Position numbers and translations under genes: made by a program. Shown here one piece after another: positions 9,417 to 19,700 of a DNA stretch of 64,000 nt. Every line of letters starts with the position of its first letter. Position 1 is the stretch's first letter. Under the pieces are notes generated by a model. The model searched no databases and had not been told where the DNA came from. It worked only from the letters and a program-made list of their open reading frames with translations. Source of the stretch: Dorea sp. AM10-31 (GTDB lineage Bacteria; Bacillota; Clostridia; Lachnospirales; Lachnospiraceae); the NCBI RefSeq assembly GCF_003435815.1, contig NZ_QTUV01000006.1:113934-177933 (forward strand), read 5' to 3'.

Positions 9417-11108
9417 ATGAAAGATATCAAGGAACGGGTAAGGGATAAGAATCCGAAGATTCGAAATCCGGCTGCCCGACTTCCGAAAGAACTGGTTCGC
9501 TCAGCGGTTCTGGAAGCAAAAGAAAAGCCAAGGGAACTACATGAAAAAAGCAGTGGGCAGTCAGAATCCCCAACACAGTATGGAACTGAAAAAATAGAAT
9601 CCGTACAGTACAGAGCGGCGAGTGTGGCAGGAAAAAGTATAGGGAAAACCACATATCAAGGTGGAAAAAAACTTGCTGGAGTGACCTACAGGAAGATAAA
9701 GGAAAGAAAAAGCAGACAGGAAGAAGCGAAAGCTGCCGAAGAAGCAATGGAGCAGGGGGCAGAAAGCGGAAAGAAATTAATCAAGTTGAAACCGGAGCAG
9801 GCAGCACTTGCCAAGGAGAATGGTAAACGGCAGGTGAAAGCAGCACCGAGAGTGGTAAAAGTATCCGGTCTGTCTCAAGAAAAAATAAAGACACAGGCAT
9901 CCATGCAGAAACAGCAGATGGAAAAAAGTCTTCAGGCGATGCAGAAAGCAAGAGCAGCCCAGATGGCAAGAAAGTCAGCACAGGCATCGGCAGAAAGTGG
10001 AAAAGCAGTCCTTCAGGTAACTGGAAAGGGTTCAAAGTTATCCGTACAGGGAATTACAGCAGCGATTCAAAAAGGGGTAGTAGCTCTTGAAAAAATGGGA
10101 AAATGGATTGCTGCCGGAGGTAGTGCATTTCTTCTGGTATTTATTCTGATTGTGGGAATCATTGCAGGAGCAGCTTTCAGCAGTAATTCGGAAAGCTCCG
10201 AATCCCTAAGTGAAGAAGTGCTTGCGTATACTTCTGTGATACAGCAGTATGCATCCCAATACGGCATTCCGGAATATGTGTCTGCGATACAGGCCATCAT
10301 GATGCAGGAATCTGGAGGCAGGGGAACAGACCCGATGCAGTGTTCGGAAAGTCCATATAATACAAGATTCCCACACACTCCTGGTTCTATTACTGATCCG
10401 GATTATTCGATAGAGGTTGGAGTACAGACCTTTGCAGACTGTATCAGACAGGCAGGATGCAGCAGTCCACAGGATCTGGACAAGCTGAAACTTGCATGGC
10501 AGGGATATAACTATGGAAATGGCTACATAGGATGGGCATTGCAAAGAGGCGGTTATACAGAAGCCAATGCATTGCAGTTTTCACAGGAACAGGCAGCTTC
10601 GCATGGATGGAGCAGTTACGGAGATCCCCAATACGTTCCCCATGTGATGCGGTATTATTCCGGTGGCAGCCTGTTTGCTGGTTTGTTTGGTAATCAGCAG
10701 ATTGTGTCGGTTGCAATGGGGCAGCTTGGAAACAGTGGCGGTCAGAAGTTCTGGAGCTGGTACGGATTTGACAGTCGGGTAGAATGGTGTGCCTGTTTTG
10801 TAAGCTGGTGTGCGGATCAGAGCGGTCTGATTGCAAGTGGGAATGTTCCTAAATTCTCATTGTGCAGTGATGGAGTGTCCTGGTTTCAGGGAAAGAATAA
10901 GTGGCAGAGTGGCGGAACAACTCCGACAGCTGGAATGATCATCTTTTTTGACTGGGATCATGATGGAACATCGGATCATGTAGGAATAGTAGAAAAGTGT
11001 GAAGGTGGAAGAGTTTACACGATTGAGGGAAATTCCAGTGATCAGGTACGGCAGAGAAATTATGCAGTAGATTACAGTTCTATAATGGGATATGGGGTGA
11101 TAAATTGA
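9417..11108 (+). CDS. CD1108-like bifunctional cell-wall hydrolase of the T4SS
   Basis: A 563-residue protein that opens peptidoglycan for the conjugation channel. Residues 1-225 are a long basic, Ala/Lys/Gln-rich cytoplasmic or linker region. One membrane helix lies at about 230-255. A lysozyme-like (SLT/CwlT-type) domain at about 270-390 shows AIQAIMMQESGG with the expected catalytic Glu. A C-terminal CHAP/NlpC-type amidase at about 425-563 has VEWCACFVSWC (Cys458 is the likely nucleophile) and DHVGIVE with the catalytic His. ATG at 9417 follows GAGGGTG. It is the last recognisable transfer gene on this side; the usual downstream DUF4315/DUF4366/topoisomerase genes are absent and replaced by cargo. 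Confidence 0.92.
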   Translation: MKDIKERVRDKNPKIRNPAARLPKELVRSAVLEAKEKPRELHEKSSGQSESPTQYGTEKIESVQYRAASVAGKSIGKTTYQGGKKLAGVTYRKIKERKSRQEEAKAAEEAMEQGAESGKKLIKLKPEQAALAKENGKRQVKAAPRVVKVSGLSQEKIKTQASMQKQQMEKSLQAMQKARAAQMARKSAQASAESGKAVLQVTGKGSKLSVQGITAAIQKGVVALEKMGKWIAAGGSAFLLVFILIVGIIAGAAFSSNSESSESLSEEVLAYTSVIQQYASQYGIPEYVSAIQAIMMQESGGRGTDPMQCSESPYNTRFPHTPGSITDPDYSIEVGVQTFADCIRQAGCSSPQDLDKLKLAWQGYNYGNGYIGWALQRGGYTEANALQFSQEQAASHGWSSYGDPQYVPHVMRYYSGGSLFAGLFGNQQIVSVAMGQLGNSGGQKFWSWYGFDSRVEWCACFVSWCADQSGLIASGNVPKFSLCSDGVSWFQGKNKWQSGGTTPTAGMIIFFDWDHDGTSDHVGIVEKCEGGRVYTIEGNSSDQVRQRNYAVDYSSIMGYGVIN

Positions 11109-11278
11109 TGGTTTCTTTCATAATTTGTTAAGGATTTTATAAGGGAGTTAATGAATCCTTTAGAAAATAGTCACAAAATAGGCACAGTTGATTGATAAAT
11201 TGTTATTGTAACTTTTAGTGATAGACATATAAAGAGTTAGAAATCTTTATAATTGACTTGAATTAGGAGGTAGTGAAT

Positions 11279-13540
11279 ATGAGTGATCAGAATGTAAAAG
11301 CAGCACAAAAATATTTAAATGCGATGTTTGGTGGACATAAGGATTGGGTAAAACTGGATGAAGATGGAAAGACCGGAACAGCCGTGATGCAGGGAATCAT
11401 TCGTGCATTTCAGATTCAGAATGGAATCTCAACGATTACAGGAACGGTTGGACCACTTACTATTAATACCATGAAGAAGTTAGCCATTATTACAAAAATG
11501 GATCCGAATGATACTCCGCAGGTTAATGTATGCTTGATTCAGTGTGCTCTGTTTTGCAAAGGATATGCTGCTGGAGGAATTACTGGAATTTATTATACAT
11601 CAGGAGTAAATGCAGTTAAAAAGATGCAGGAAAATGCAGGACTGGAAGTTACGGGCAAAATTGATTGGAAAGTTTGGTCTGGATTGTTATCCCTAAACTG
11701 GTTTACAAAGGTTTCTGGTGGGGATTCCAATATTGTTCTTATTCAACAGCAATTAAATAGTGACTGGTCAGATGTTATTGGTGTTGGACCTTGTGATGGA
11801 ATTGCCTCAAGACAGACAATTTTGTCTTTAGTTGGTGCATTGCAGGCGGCTGAAGGAGTTACAACTGAATTAATTACAGATTTGAATTCAGTTAATTTTG
11901 GCGATGCAACAACAAATGCGTTTCCGGGTACATTACAGAACGGACAGAACTCGACGAAATATGTTCCATTTAATAAGATTGCTCAATACGGACTATATTT
12001 TAACGGATATAATCCGGGAAGATTCGATGGCGTGTTTGATTCGACTACAGAGTCAAAGGTGTCAGAATTTCAGGAGTTTTATGGTCTGACAGGAATTGGA
12101 CTTGTAACAAAAGGAAAAGTAAATGTTTCTACTATGAAATCATTGCTTACGAGTAAAGGCGATACAAACAGGGCAGCAAAAGCGTGTGACTGTGCAACAG
12201 TATTAAATAAACAACAGGCATTAGATATAAAAAATGCAGGGTATACTCATGTAGGACGTTATCTGACAGGTTCTGTTGGAAAAGAACATACACCGAAATA
12301 TTTGACATCAACAGAAGTGAAAAACATTGAAAATGCAGGATTATCGGTATTCCCGATATATCAGGATGGAGGATATGAATTAAACTATTTTAAGGATCCG
12401 TCCCAGGGAAGTGTTGATGCACAGACAGCAATTTTAGCAGCCGAGAGAATCGGTATACCAAGTGGAACGACTATATACTTTGCAGTGGATTTTGATTGTT
12501 ATTCATATCAGATTGATACATTTATTATACCTTATTTTGAACAGATTCACATGATCTTTTTCAGTTCGACAAATGATAAAAATTATAAAGTCGGCATTTA
12601 TGCACCAAGATATGTATGTACTAAAGTTTATGAAGCAGGATTGGCAAGTAAATCATTTGTGGCAGATATGTCAACTGGATTTAGCTGTAATTTGGGATAT
12701 TCGATGCCGAAGAACTGGGCATTTGATCAATTTTGTGAGTTGAACTCATTTTCTTCATCACCTTCGTTCCCACTGGATAAAGATGCATATTCAGGGAGAG
12801 ATACTGGATTTAAAAAGTTCGATGCCGTATCGACAAAAACAGATGAGGAAATAGCGCAAGAAAATCTTCGGGCAAAGGTAAAAATAGCACGAAATCAATA
12901 TGTCTATAATGTAATGGAGCCGCTTGGTTATCTGAATAAAATTATGGATGTGGGTGTGGAGTATGATAAGGAAATTTCACTGGGAACAATGATGAGTCCT
13001 CAAGGAGCAATTGATATTTCTACTAAAATATCCACATCGCTTGAAAGTTCAACTGGTAAAATTTATAATATAAAAGTGGATATAGGAAATGATGGAGAAT
13101 TGACACAAACTTGCAAAAATCAAATTATGGAGATTTCATCAAATTTATCAGATACAGGTATAGAGGGAGCAGATAACTTTGGAAATACGATAGAAAAAAT
13201 TGCTTTATCGGTTAAATCTGGTAATATTGCTTTTGAAATAAATAATGTTTTTGCCAATAGTGTAGAGTTTTCCATTGTATTTAGTACATCAGATTTGCTG
13301 CCAGAAGAGGAAAAAGAGTGGACAATATCGGTTGCTTTGATTTTTACAATGACATTAAATTCTAATAGTGGTCTTGAATTTAATGTTGTAGAATTCACAA
13401 AAGAGCATAGTAATATACTGGCAGGAGCCGTAATATTAGTTCTTGCGGGTGCATTAGTTGTAAATGCAATTCCGTCAATTATTGCTTTATTTTCAGCTGG
13501 AGCAGGTACTGTTTTTGGTTTGTTGATTCAAGCGCTGTAA
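11279..13540 (+). CDS. Peptidoglycan-binding/DUF1906 protein with hydrophobic C-terminus, candidate toxin
   Basis: A 753-residue protein. Residues about 1-290 contain peptidoglycan_binding_1-like repeats (for example NAVKKMQENAGLEVTGKIDWKVW shape at about 115-140, and STTESKVSEFQEFYGL at about 255-275). Residues about 300-510 are a DUF1906 glycoside-hydrolase-like (Rv2525c/GH25-like TIM barrel) domain: CDCATVLNK, AGYTHVGRYLTG, GLSVFPIYQ, YFAVDFDCY. Residues about 520-690 are unassigned and more AT-rich. The last 45 residues form two hydrophobic helices with a Gly/Ala-rich turn. No N-terminal signal peptide is visible. ATG at 11279 is 8 bases after GGAGG. The modular layout (wall-binding, hydrolase-like, variable membrane-active tail) followed by a small membrane protein suggests an antibacterial effector; this is inference. 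Confidence 0.75.
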   Translation: MSDQNVKAAQKYLNAMFGGHKDWVKLDEDGKTGTAVMQGIIRAFQIQNGISTITGTVGPLTINTMKKLAIITKMDPNDTPQVNVCLIQCALFCKGYAAGGITGIYYTSGVNAVKKMQENAGLEVTGKIDWKVWSGLLSLNWFTKVSGGDSNIVLIQQQLNSDWSDVIGVGPCDGIASRQTILSLVGALQAAEGVTTELITDLNSVNFGDATTNAFPGTLQNGQNSTKYVPFNKIAQYGLYFNGYNPGRFDGVFDSTTESKVSEFQEFYGLTGIGLVTKGKVNVSTMKSLLTSKGDTNRAAKACDCATVLNKQQALDIKNAGYTHVGRYLTGSVGKEHTPKYLTSTEVKNIENAGLSVFPIYQDGGYELNYFKDPSQGSVDAQTAILAAERIGIPSGTTIYFAVDFDCYSYQIDTFIIPYFEQIHMIFFSSTNDKNYKVGIYAPRYVCTKVYEAGLASKSFVADMSTGFSCNLGYSMPKNWAFDQFCELNSFSSSPSFPLDKDAYSGRDTGFKKFDAVSTKTDEEIAQENLRAKVKIARNQYVYNVMEPLGYLNKIMDVGVEYDKEISLGTMMSPQGAIDISTKISTSLESSTGKIYNIKVDIGNDGELTQTCKNQIMEISSNLSDTGIEGADNFGNTIEKIALSVKSGNIAFEINNVFANSVEFSIVFSTSDLLPEEEKEWTISVALIFTMTLNSNSGLEFNVVEFTKEHSNILAGAVILVLAGALVVNAIPSIIALFSAGAGTVFGLLIQAL

Positions 13541-13566
13541 ATTGTAAAAGAATAAAAGAGACAATG

Positions 13567-13601
13567 GCCAGAGGTTCGATTTTATAAAGAGGACCTCTGG
13601 C
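13567..13601 (+). other. Stable hairpin between candidate toxin and immunity genes
   Basis: GCCAGAGGT pairs perfectly with ACCTCTGGC across a 17-base loop. There is no U-tract after it, so it is more likely an mRNA processing, stability or attenuation element than a full terminator. The AAAGGGGG ribosome site of the next gene starts 2 bases downstream. Confidence 0.7.
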
Positions 13602-13620
13602 AAAAGGGGGATTAAGAAGA

Positions 13621-14181
13621 ATGCATATTAAATCAATTGTGTCAGATGAGGATAGGGAAGAATTAGAAAGAATGCTTTCGCTTGGGTTTATAATTCCTAA
13701 TCAATTATTTAAAACAAGACAGAAAAGTAGAATGATTATCTATATTTTTACACCTGTAGAATTTTTACTGTCGATTAATTGTTATCTGTCGGAAAGTTAT
13801 TTGATGTTTGGAATAGGGATTGGAACTTGTGTGGCTTGTGTGGCTTGGATTATTTGGTATCAAATGATTGGTAAAAATTTTGAAAAAAATGTTCATGAAT
13901 TTGTCTGGGGTAGATCAGGATATGAAACGGTGGATATCGATGAAAACGCAATTAAAATAGATGAAGATCAAATTTATGAATTTAAAAATATTGATAGAAT
14001 GTTCTTATATAAAAACTTCTTTTTTTTCATAACAAATGAAAAGAAAATATTTATATTTAAAACGACAGATATGGAGTCGGATGAACTTATAAAAATTATT
14101 AAAACAACAGGGATTTTATTTGAAAAAAAAGAAAAACCATTTAATATTTATAAGTATTGTAAAAAAGGAAAAAGTTTTTAA
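13621..14181 (+). CDS. YcxB-like small membrane protein, candidate immunity protein
   Basis: A 186-residue protein with two membrane helices (about 38-57 and 62-85) and a cytoplasmic C-terminal domain with VDIDENAIKI and YEFKNIDRMFLYKNFFFFITNEKK, the beta-rich pattern of YcxB-like proteins. It lies 80 bases after the DUF1906 gene, in the same AT-rich composition as that gene's C-terminal third, and ends at two terminators. Its small size, membrane location and pairing with a protein that ends in two hydrophobic helices suggest it protects the producer from a membrane-active domain. This role is inferred; YcxB-like proteins have no established general function known to me. Confidence 0.65.
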   Translation: MHIKSIVSDEDREELERMLSLGFIIPNQLFKTRQKSRMIIYIFTPVEFLLSINCYLSESYLMFGIGIGTCVACVAWIIWYQMIGKNFEKNVHEFVWGRSGYETVDIDENAIKIDEDQIYEFKNIDRMFLYKNFFFFITNEKKIFIFKTTDMESDELIKIIKTTGILFEKKEKPFNIYKYCKKGKSF

Positions 14182-14192
14182 AAATAAGCAGA

Positions 14193-14216
14193 GGATGGTG
14201 GATTTATCATCCTTTT
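14193..14216 (+). terminator. Rho-independent terminator
   Basis: GGATGGT pairs with ATCATCC (one G-U) around a six-base loop, followed by TTTT, just after the YcxB-like gene stop. Confidence 0.6.
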
Positions 14217-14238
14217 AGAGAAGAGCATGTATTTTAAA

Positions 14239-14267
14239 GGGAATCTGGTTTTGCAGGTTCCCTTTTT
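14239..14267 (+). terminator. Rho-independent terminator
   Basis: GGGAA-CTG pairs with CAG-TTCCC around a short loop, followed by TTTTTG. Second of two stacked terminators separating the DUF1906 unit from the two-component system. Confidence 0.85.
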
Positions 14268-14584
14268 GCCATCAAAAACGTTGATGTTTTATCAAATGAC
14301 GCTAAAAATAAAAAGAATAATGCAGGGGGTGACATTATTAGTTATCGCTGTAATATTTGGATAAAATATAAATAAAACATAAAAAATATAAATAAATTAT
14401 AAAATGGCGACAGTTTTTTCTTGTTCAAGTGTTTATTATATAGAGGACAAAATAAGACAGCAAAGGAAGTGGTGCTGTTGCATCGGAAAAATGACACAAA
14501 ATTAGTGATGTCCATTCGGGAAAAGAATTGAAGGGGATTCTTTTCCCCATTTGTCGTGTTACGAAAGACTGAGGGTAAGAAAAT
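14268..14584 (+). other. Intergenic region upstream of the LytTR regulator
   Basis: About 317 bases without a supportable gene. Most of it is very AT-rich (14330-14405) with several A/T runs. An inverted repeat around GGGGATTC-TTTTCCCC lies at 14531-14550. No autoinducer-peptide gene (AgrD-like) or AgrB gene is visible. A promoter must lie here, but no pair of boxes stands out clearly. Confidence 0.4.
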
Positions 14585-15298
14585 ATGCTAGAACTTGCAA
14601 TCTGTGATGATGACATCATCCTATGTAATTGGTTAGAACAGAAGCTGCTCCATTATGGGAAAGCGAATGACTGTCAGATATCTATAGAAATATACTATTC
14701 TGCGGAGCAGCTTCTTAACAGGCTGGAAGAAGAATCCTACGATATGTTATTCCTTGATATTTGTCTGGAACATGAGAATGGAATTGATATCGGAACGGAG
14801 ATACGAAAGAAAAATTATGGAAAAGAACTGCGGATTACCTATATTTCAACATATCAGGAATATGCTATGAAATTATTCCGTATTCATCCATTTGATTTTC
14901 TTGTAAAGCCAATCCGAGAGGAAGAACTTTTCCGGGTGATAGGTGAATTACGGGAACTGTTAAAAGAACGGAAGAAAATATTTGAATATACGGATACAAA
15001 AGGAATCCACAAGATTTCTTATGACAAGATCCTGTATTTTTATAGTCTGGGAAAAAGAGTACATATCGTGACATCGGAAAAAGAATATGAATATCGAGGA
15101 AAATTAAAGGATGTAGCGGATGTAACAGAAGAATATTTCTTACTGATTCACAAGTCCTATCTCATCAATATGGAACACGTGGAGCATTACGAATATGACA
15201 ACGTGGTTATGAAAGACAAGACACGTCTCAGTATCAGTAAAGCAAATCGCAAGAAGGTTAGAGAAAGACTATTACAAACGGAGAAGAAAAGATTATGA
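14585..15298 (+). CDS. LytTR-family response regulator (AgrA-like)
   Basis: A 237-residue two-component regulator. The receiver domain (about 1-120) has the acidic triad CDDD near residue 8, phospho-acceptor Asp58 in FLDIC, RITYIST, and the Lys of FLVKP (about 108). A LytTR DNA-binding domain follows (about 135-235) with YFYSLGKRVHIV, RGKLKDV and FLLIHKSYLINM. LytTR proteins bind pairs of short direct repeats one to two helical turns apart. ATG at 14585 follows GAGGGTAAG. Its stop overlaps the kinase start (ATGA), so the two are co-translated. The nearest plausible target is the RHS promoter, where a 21-bp-phased repeat is found. Confidence 0.93.
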   Translation: MLELAICDDDIILCNWLEQKLLHYGKANDCQISIEIYYSAEQLLNRLEEESYDMLFLDICLEHENGIDIGTEIRKKNYGKELRITYISTYQEYAMKLFRIHPFDFLVKPIREEELFRVIGELRELLKERKKIFEYTDTKGIHKISYDKILYFYSLGKRVHIVTSEKEYEYRGKLKDVADVTEEYFLLIHKSYLINMEHVEHYEYDNVVMKDKTRLSISKANRKKVRERLLQTEKKRL

Positions 15299-16569
15299 AT
15301 ATACATTTGATCACTTATCTGACAAGTAAATTATTCTGGATTTATATTGTGTTCCGTTACAATACCATCCTGTATCCTCAAAATGAGGATACACAAAAGC
15401 TATTTGCATATTTTTGTGCATATCTGCTTTCCTGCTGGGGAAGTATGCAGTGGGGAACGATGTACGGAGATCTGATCTTTGAGCTGATCGCTCTGTTAAT
15501 TATAACAGTGGCATATCAGGCAGACTGGCAACATCATGTCTGGAATACACTTATGGTATATATTATGGGAATTTTATGTGATGGGATTCCAATCGTGTTC
15601 TTTCAACGGTATGCGGTAGCAAGAAATCCGGTACATCATCACATGGGACCGGGAACTATCGTAATGGGAAATTTTATATTCTTTTTACTGGAAGTCATTA
15701 TTGAAAGAAAAGTGGATATAAAGAGAAGTTATTATATAAAGAACAGTCATTGGCTGGCTATGCTTTCTGTCCTGGTGATCAGTATTATAGTCTGCATCAG
15801 GATATTGCTGCCAGACAGAAGAGGTGTGCGGTCTACGATTGTATTATTCTTACTGTTTATCAATGTATTTATTTTCTATCTGCACGATGAGGTTCAGAAA
15901 AGTTATATTGAAACAGCAAAACAGGAAGAGATGAAGATTCAGATGAGCCAGTATGCAAAAGAACTGGAGATGATGATGAAATCACAGGACAGGCTGAATA
16001 AGATACATCATGATTATAAACACCATCTTACAACGATAGGTGCAATGGCAAAAACGGGAGGAAATGAAGAGATTCTATCGTATCTGAAACAAATGGAGAA
16101 TATAGCCGGAACAGCCTTATGTCATTATTTATATACAGAAAACCGTAATATGAATAATCTGCTGAATTATATTTTGGAAGATGTGAAATCAGTAATTGAA
16201 AAGCCAGAGATTTCTGTGGAAATACCGAATCATATAGGGAAAGAATTATTTGACCTAAGTATAGTTGTGGGAAATCTTATGGATAATGCCATTCGTGGGG
16301 CGGCAGCTTCAGATGAACGGAGATTATCGTTTCAGATGTATTATGGAAAAGGAATCATGAATATCCAGATTGAGAATAGCATAAAAGATACACCAAAAGT
16401 GAGGAATGGAATTTATCTGACAACGAAAAGCAGGAAAGAAGGACATGGAATAGGATTACAGAATGTGAAACTTGTAGTAGAAAAGTATCATGGTCAGATG
16501 GAGATCTGCCATACGGAGAAATCCTTTCAAGTGAAAATATTATTATATATGAAATTAGATGAAAAATAG
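15295..16569 (+). CDS. AgrC-like sensor histidine kinase (GHKL family)
   Basis: A 424-residue membrane kinase. About six hydrophobic segments occupy residues 1-200. A coiled linker precedes the phospho-acceptor region HHDYKHHLTTI (His238/239). The GHKL ATPase domain shows the N box VVGNLMDNAIRGA (about 325) and G box GHGIGLQNVKLVV (about 380). This arrangement is typical of peptide-sensing AgrC-type kinases. No cognate peptide or processing gene is visible within the window, so the signal may come from elsewhere or from another cell. It ends at a terminator before the RHS gene. Confidence 0.92.
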   Translation: MNIHLITYLTSKLFWIYIVFRYNTILYPQNEDTQKLFAYFCAYLLSCWGSMQWGTMYGDLIFELIALLIITVAYQADWQHHVWNTLMVYIMGILCDGIPIVFFQRYAVARNPVHHHMGPGTIVMGNFIFFLLEVIIERKVDIKRSYYIKNSHWLAMLSVLVISIIVCIRILLPDRRGVRSTIVLFLLFINVFIFYLHDEVQKSYIETAKQEEMKIQMSQYAKELEMMMKSQDRLNKIHHDYKHHLTTIGAMAKTGGNEEILSYLKQMENIAGTALCHYLYTENRNMNNLLNYILEDVKSVIEKPEISVEIPNHIGKELFDLSIVVGNLMDNAIRGAAASDERRLSFQMYYGKGIMNIQIENSIKDTPKVRNGIYLTTKSRKEGHGIGLQNVKLVVEKYHGQMEICHTEKSFQVKILLYMKLDEK

Positions 16570-16598
16570 TAAGGCGATGGTGTCTTACTATTTTTTTC
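16566..16598 (+). terminator. Rho-independent terminator of the two-component operon
   Basis: ATAGTAAG pairs with CTTACTAT around a ten-base loop, followed by seven T. The stem starts inside the kinase stop region. Confidence 0.85.
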
Positions 16599-16612
16599 GA
16601 CCGATTTCGTCT

Positions 16613-16677
16613 ATTTTTGCCACCTCAAGGGTCATTTTTACCATTTGTGAAAATTTTGTGATTTTTTAGATTATAGT
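16613..16677 (+). promoter_or_regulatory. LytTR-type direct repeat and promoter of the RHS toxin gene
   Basis: ATTTTTGCCAC at 16613 and ATTTTTACCAT at 16634 are spaced exactly 21 bases start to start, the two-turn spacing used by LytTR regulators. The second repeat ends about 4 bases before a poor -35 position (GAAAAT, 16649-16654), which is 17 bases from a good -10 (TATAGT, 16672-16677). A weak -35 with a phased repeat just upstream is what an activator-dependent promoter looks like. Link to the adjacent LytTR regulator is inferred from position. Confidence 0.65.
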
Positions 16678-16761
16678 AGTGCCAAAGTCAGAAAAAAAGG
16701 AGGGTAGCGGTTATTTTTTTAAGGAATTATAGAAAAAGATTACAAGAGGGAGAAAGAGACT

Positions 16762-19700
16762 ATGAAGAGATTTCGAAAGTCGGCTATAGCCTTAGTACTT
16801 GCACTCCTGATGGCACTACAGGGAACAGAACCTATCTTTGTACAGGCAAAAGAGGCCATTGAGGATGTACAGAAGAATGCAGATTTCTCCAGACCAGAGG
16901 CTTTGACTGAAGAGGAAGCCGGGATAACAGATTCCACATCTGGAGAACAAGATAAGAGTCAGCAGTCTGATGCGGACGTACAAAATGAAACGACGCCATC
17001 AGAAGATACAGAGATTCAGGAAGAACAGACAACTCCAGCGGAAGAAAATCCGCAGGAAAAAGAAGTGGAGTTGAAAGAACCACAGGATTACTATCCGATT
17101 CCGGAAGAACCGGAAGGTGAACTAATTGATTATGACGCCGTTTCCAAAACTTATAAGACCGGAGATAAGCAGTATACAACCGTTTACGGTGGTTATGTCG
17201 GAACTTATAAGAACGAAAATGGTGATACAGAGCTGGTAGATAATACTCTTGTAAAGCCGGAAGAAGCAGACACTCCTGCATCCGAAGAAGCACAGGAGGT
17301 CAGCAGCGTATCGGCAGATGAAGAAAAGGAAGAGAAAACTGAGGTTTATCAGAACAAGGCTAATGATTATGCCATTCTTCTTCCAGAACAGATGTCAGAA
17401 GAGAATGGTGTAACGATTGAAAATGGAAAGACCAGAATCGGGATCATTCCGGTAGATGGAGATTATACACATTCCGTTATTAAGGACAATGCGATCCTTT
17501 ATAATGAAGTTTATGAAGGAGCGGATGTTCAGTATACGGTACTGGATTCCAGCATTAAGGAAGATATCGTACTTCAGCAGCCAACAGACAGAGAATCGTA
17601 TGAATATGAACTTCAGATTCCGGGATATCAGGCTGAAGTAAAAGATAATCAGGTATACATTTATCCAGAAGGAAAAACAATCAAAGATGCAAAGTATCTT
17701 CTGGAAGCACCGTCTATGGAAGATGCTGCCGGAGAGATCAGTTTCCTGATTACGATGGAACTCAGGGAAGAAGATGGGAAAACAATCCTGACCGTAAAAC
17801 CAGATATGGACTGGCTTTCTGCAGAAGATCGTCAGTATCCGGTCAGAATCGATCCGACACCAGTGGAAATCCAGAAGAGTTCCTTTAACATGATTGGTGT
17901 GGAAGAGGGAAGTCCAACCAGCCAGATTGGAGATAACAATTATCCGTATGTTGGATTTGATGATGGTATTAAGTCTGGAAACCTTGCAGGATTTGGAACA
18001 GCACACCAGAACTGCCGGACTTATATTAAAGTAAATTCAAATTTTAGTCAGATTCCGAAAGATTCCAAAATTGACAGTGCAACATTTGCAGTCAGTCAGA
18101 AAACTGCATACAGTGGTGGTGCATCCCAGTTTGGACTTTATCGTGTAGATCAGTCGTGGAACACCTCCATCACATGGAAAACAAAACCAGTAAATCTTAC
18201 ATTCCAGGATGTACAGAATGCAAGTACCAGCAGGAACAGCTATATCAATTATGACGTCAAAGATCTGGTCAATGACTGGGTGCAGGGAACTCATGCGAAT
18301 AACGGATTTGCACTGGTAGCCATTGCCGAGGCAAATAACCTTGGAGCTTCTATGCAGTGTGAGGTACTGAATAACAGGGCATCCGTTTATGGACCGAAAC
18401 TCAGCATTCAGTGGTCACCGGCTGAAGATCCATATCTGCGTGATATGTCACTGGATGAAACAACGATCCTGCTTCGTCCGATGACAGAAAAGAATACAAA
18501 TGGAAAGCTGAAGTTTGATGCCGTATTTGCAGACGGAATTGCAAAGAGCAAATCTACAGTAGAATATTATCTGCTTCCAGATGAGGAAAATGAAGAACAT
18601 CACGAAACAGATGCAAAACCATTGTATTCCTATCCAGACAGCACGGAATATAATAAGCAGTTCCCGGAGGCGAATAAGTATTACAGCAAAGATTCCAACT
18701 GGCAGAGTGCGCTGTATTCAGGGCTGACGAAGGACAAGCTTTATAAGATCAAAGCAAAAGCATCGAAAGAGATTGATGGAAAGCTGGAAACAGGAAAAGA
18801 AGTGACCAGTGACAGCTTTGTGATCTATGAAGTCAAACAGTTTGATACATTCCCGAAGATTGCAAAATATTATGGTGTTCCGCTTAAGAACATTATGAAA
18901 GACAATCAGGTGATGGATGCACTGGTTGTTGCGAATAATACGATCTTTATCCGTAACCCACAGACCAATGTCCCATATAGCCCGGCACCGCTTACCGATC
19001 AGGACAAGATGCGGATTGACGGAGCATTGATGGGAAGAGGACTGCACTGTGAATTTGGATTTGAACCAGTCAACTTAAATACTGGTAACTTCTACATGGA
19101 TCAGTCCGATGCGACGATGAATGAGCTGAATGGGGAATTCTCCATTACAAGGAGCTATAATTCCAAAGGAACAGACCAGCATTCCATGTTCGGACGTGGA
19201 TGGAGCTTTAACTATGACCAGTCACTTTCTCAGATGGAGGACGGAAGCCTTCTGTATATGAGAGGGGACGGAAGTTATCTGATCTTTGATAAGAATGAAG
19301 ATGGCAGCTACACTGCTCCGGATGGTTATGTATATGATTTAAAAGCAGTCAGCTATAAAGATACAGACCATGACTACATCGGATGGGAACTGACAGATGC
19401 GGATCAGAGTATCTGGTCATTTGATAAATACGGAATCTTACGTTATGTAACGGATGTGAATGGATTTAAGACAGTATTAGATTATGACGATGATTATAAT
19501 CTGAGCAAGATTACCACACCATCCGGAAAAACATTCGGGGTAAAACAGGATAAATTCGGGCATATCAAGGAACTGTCTCTTCCAGATGGTGGAAAAGTTT
19601 CTTACAAATATGATGAGCAGGGAAATCTGATATCTGTAACAGATCCGAATGGAACAACAAAAGAGTACAAATATGATGATGACAGCCGTATGACAAGCTG

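Noticed and set aside
14268..14584. LytTR sites upstream of the response regulator itself
   Set aside because: TTTTTGCCAT at 14263 belongs to a terminator tail and no second match lies 21 bp away; too weak to claim autoregulation.
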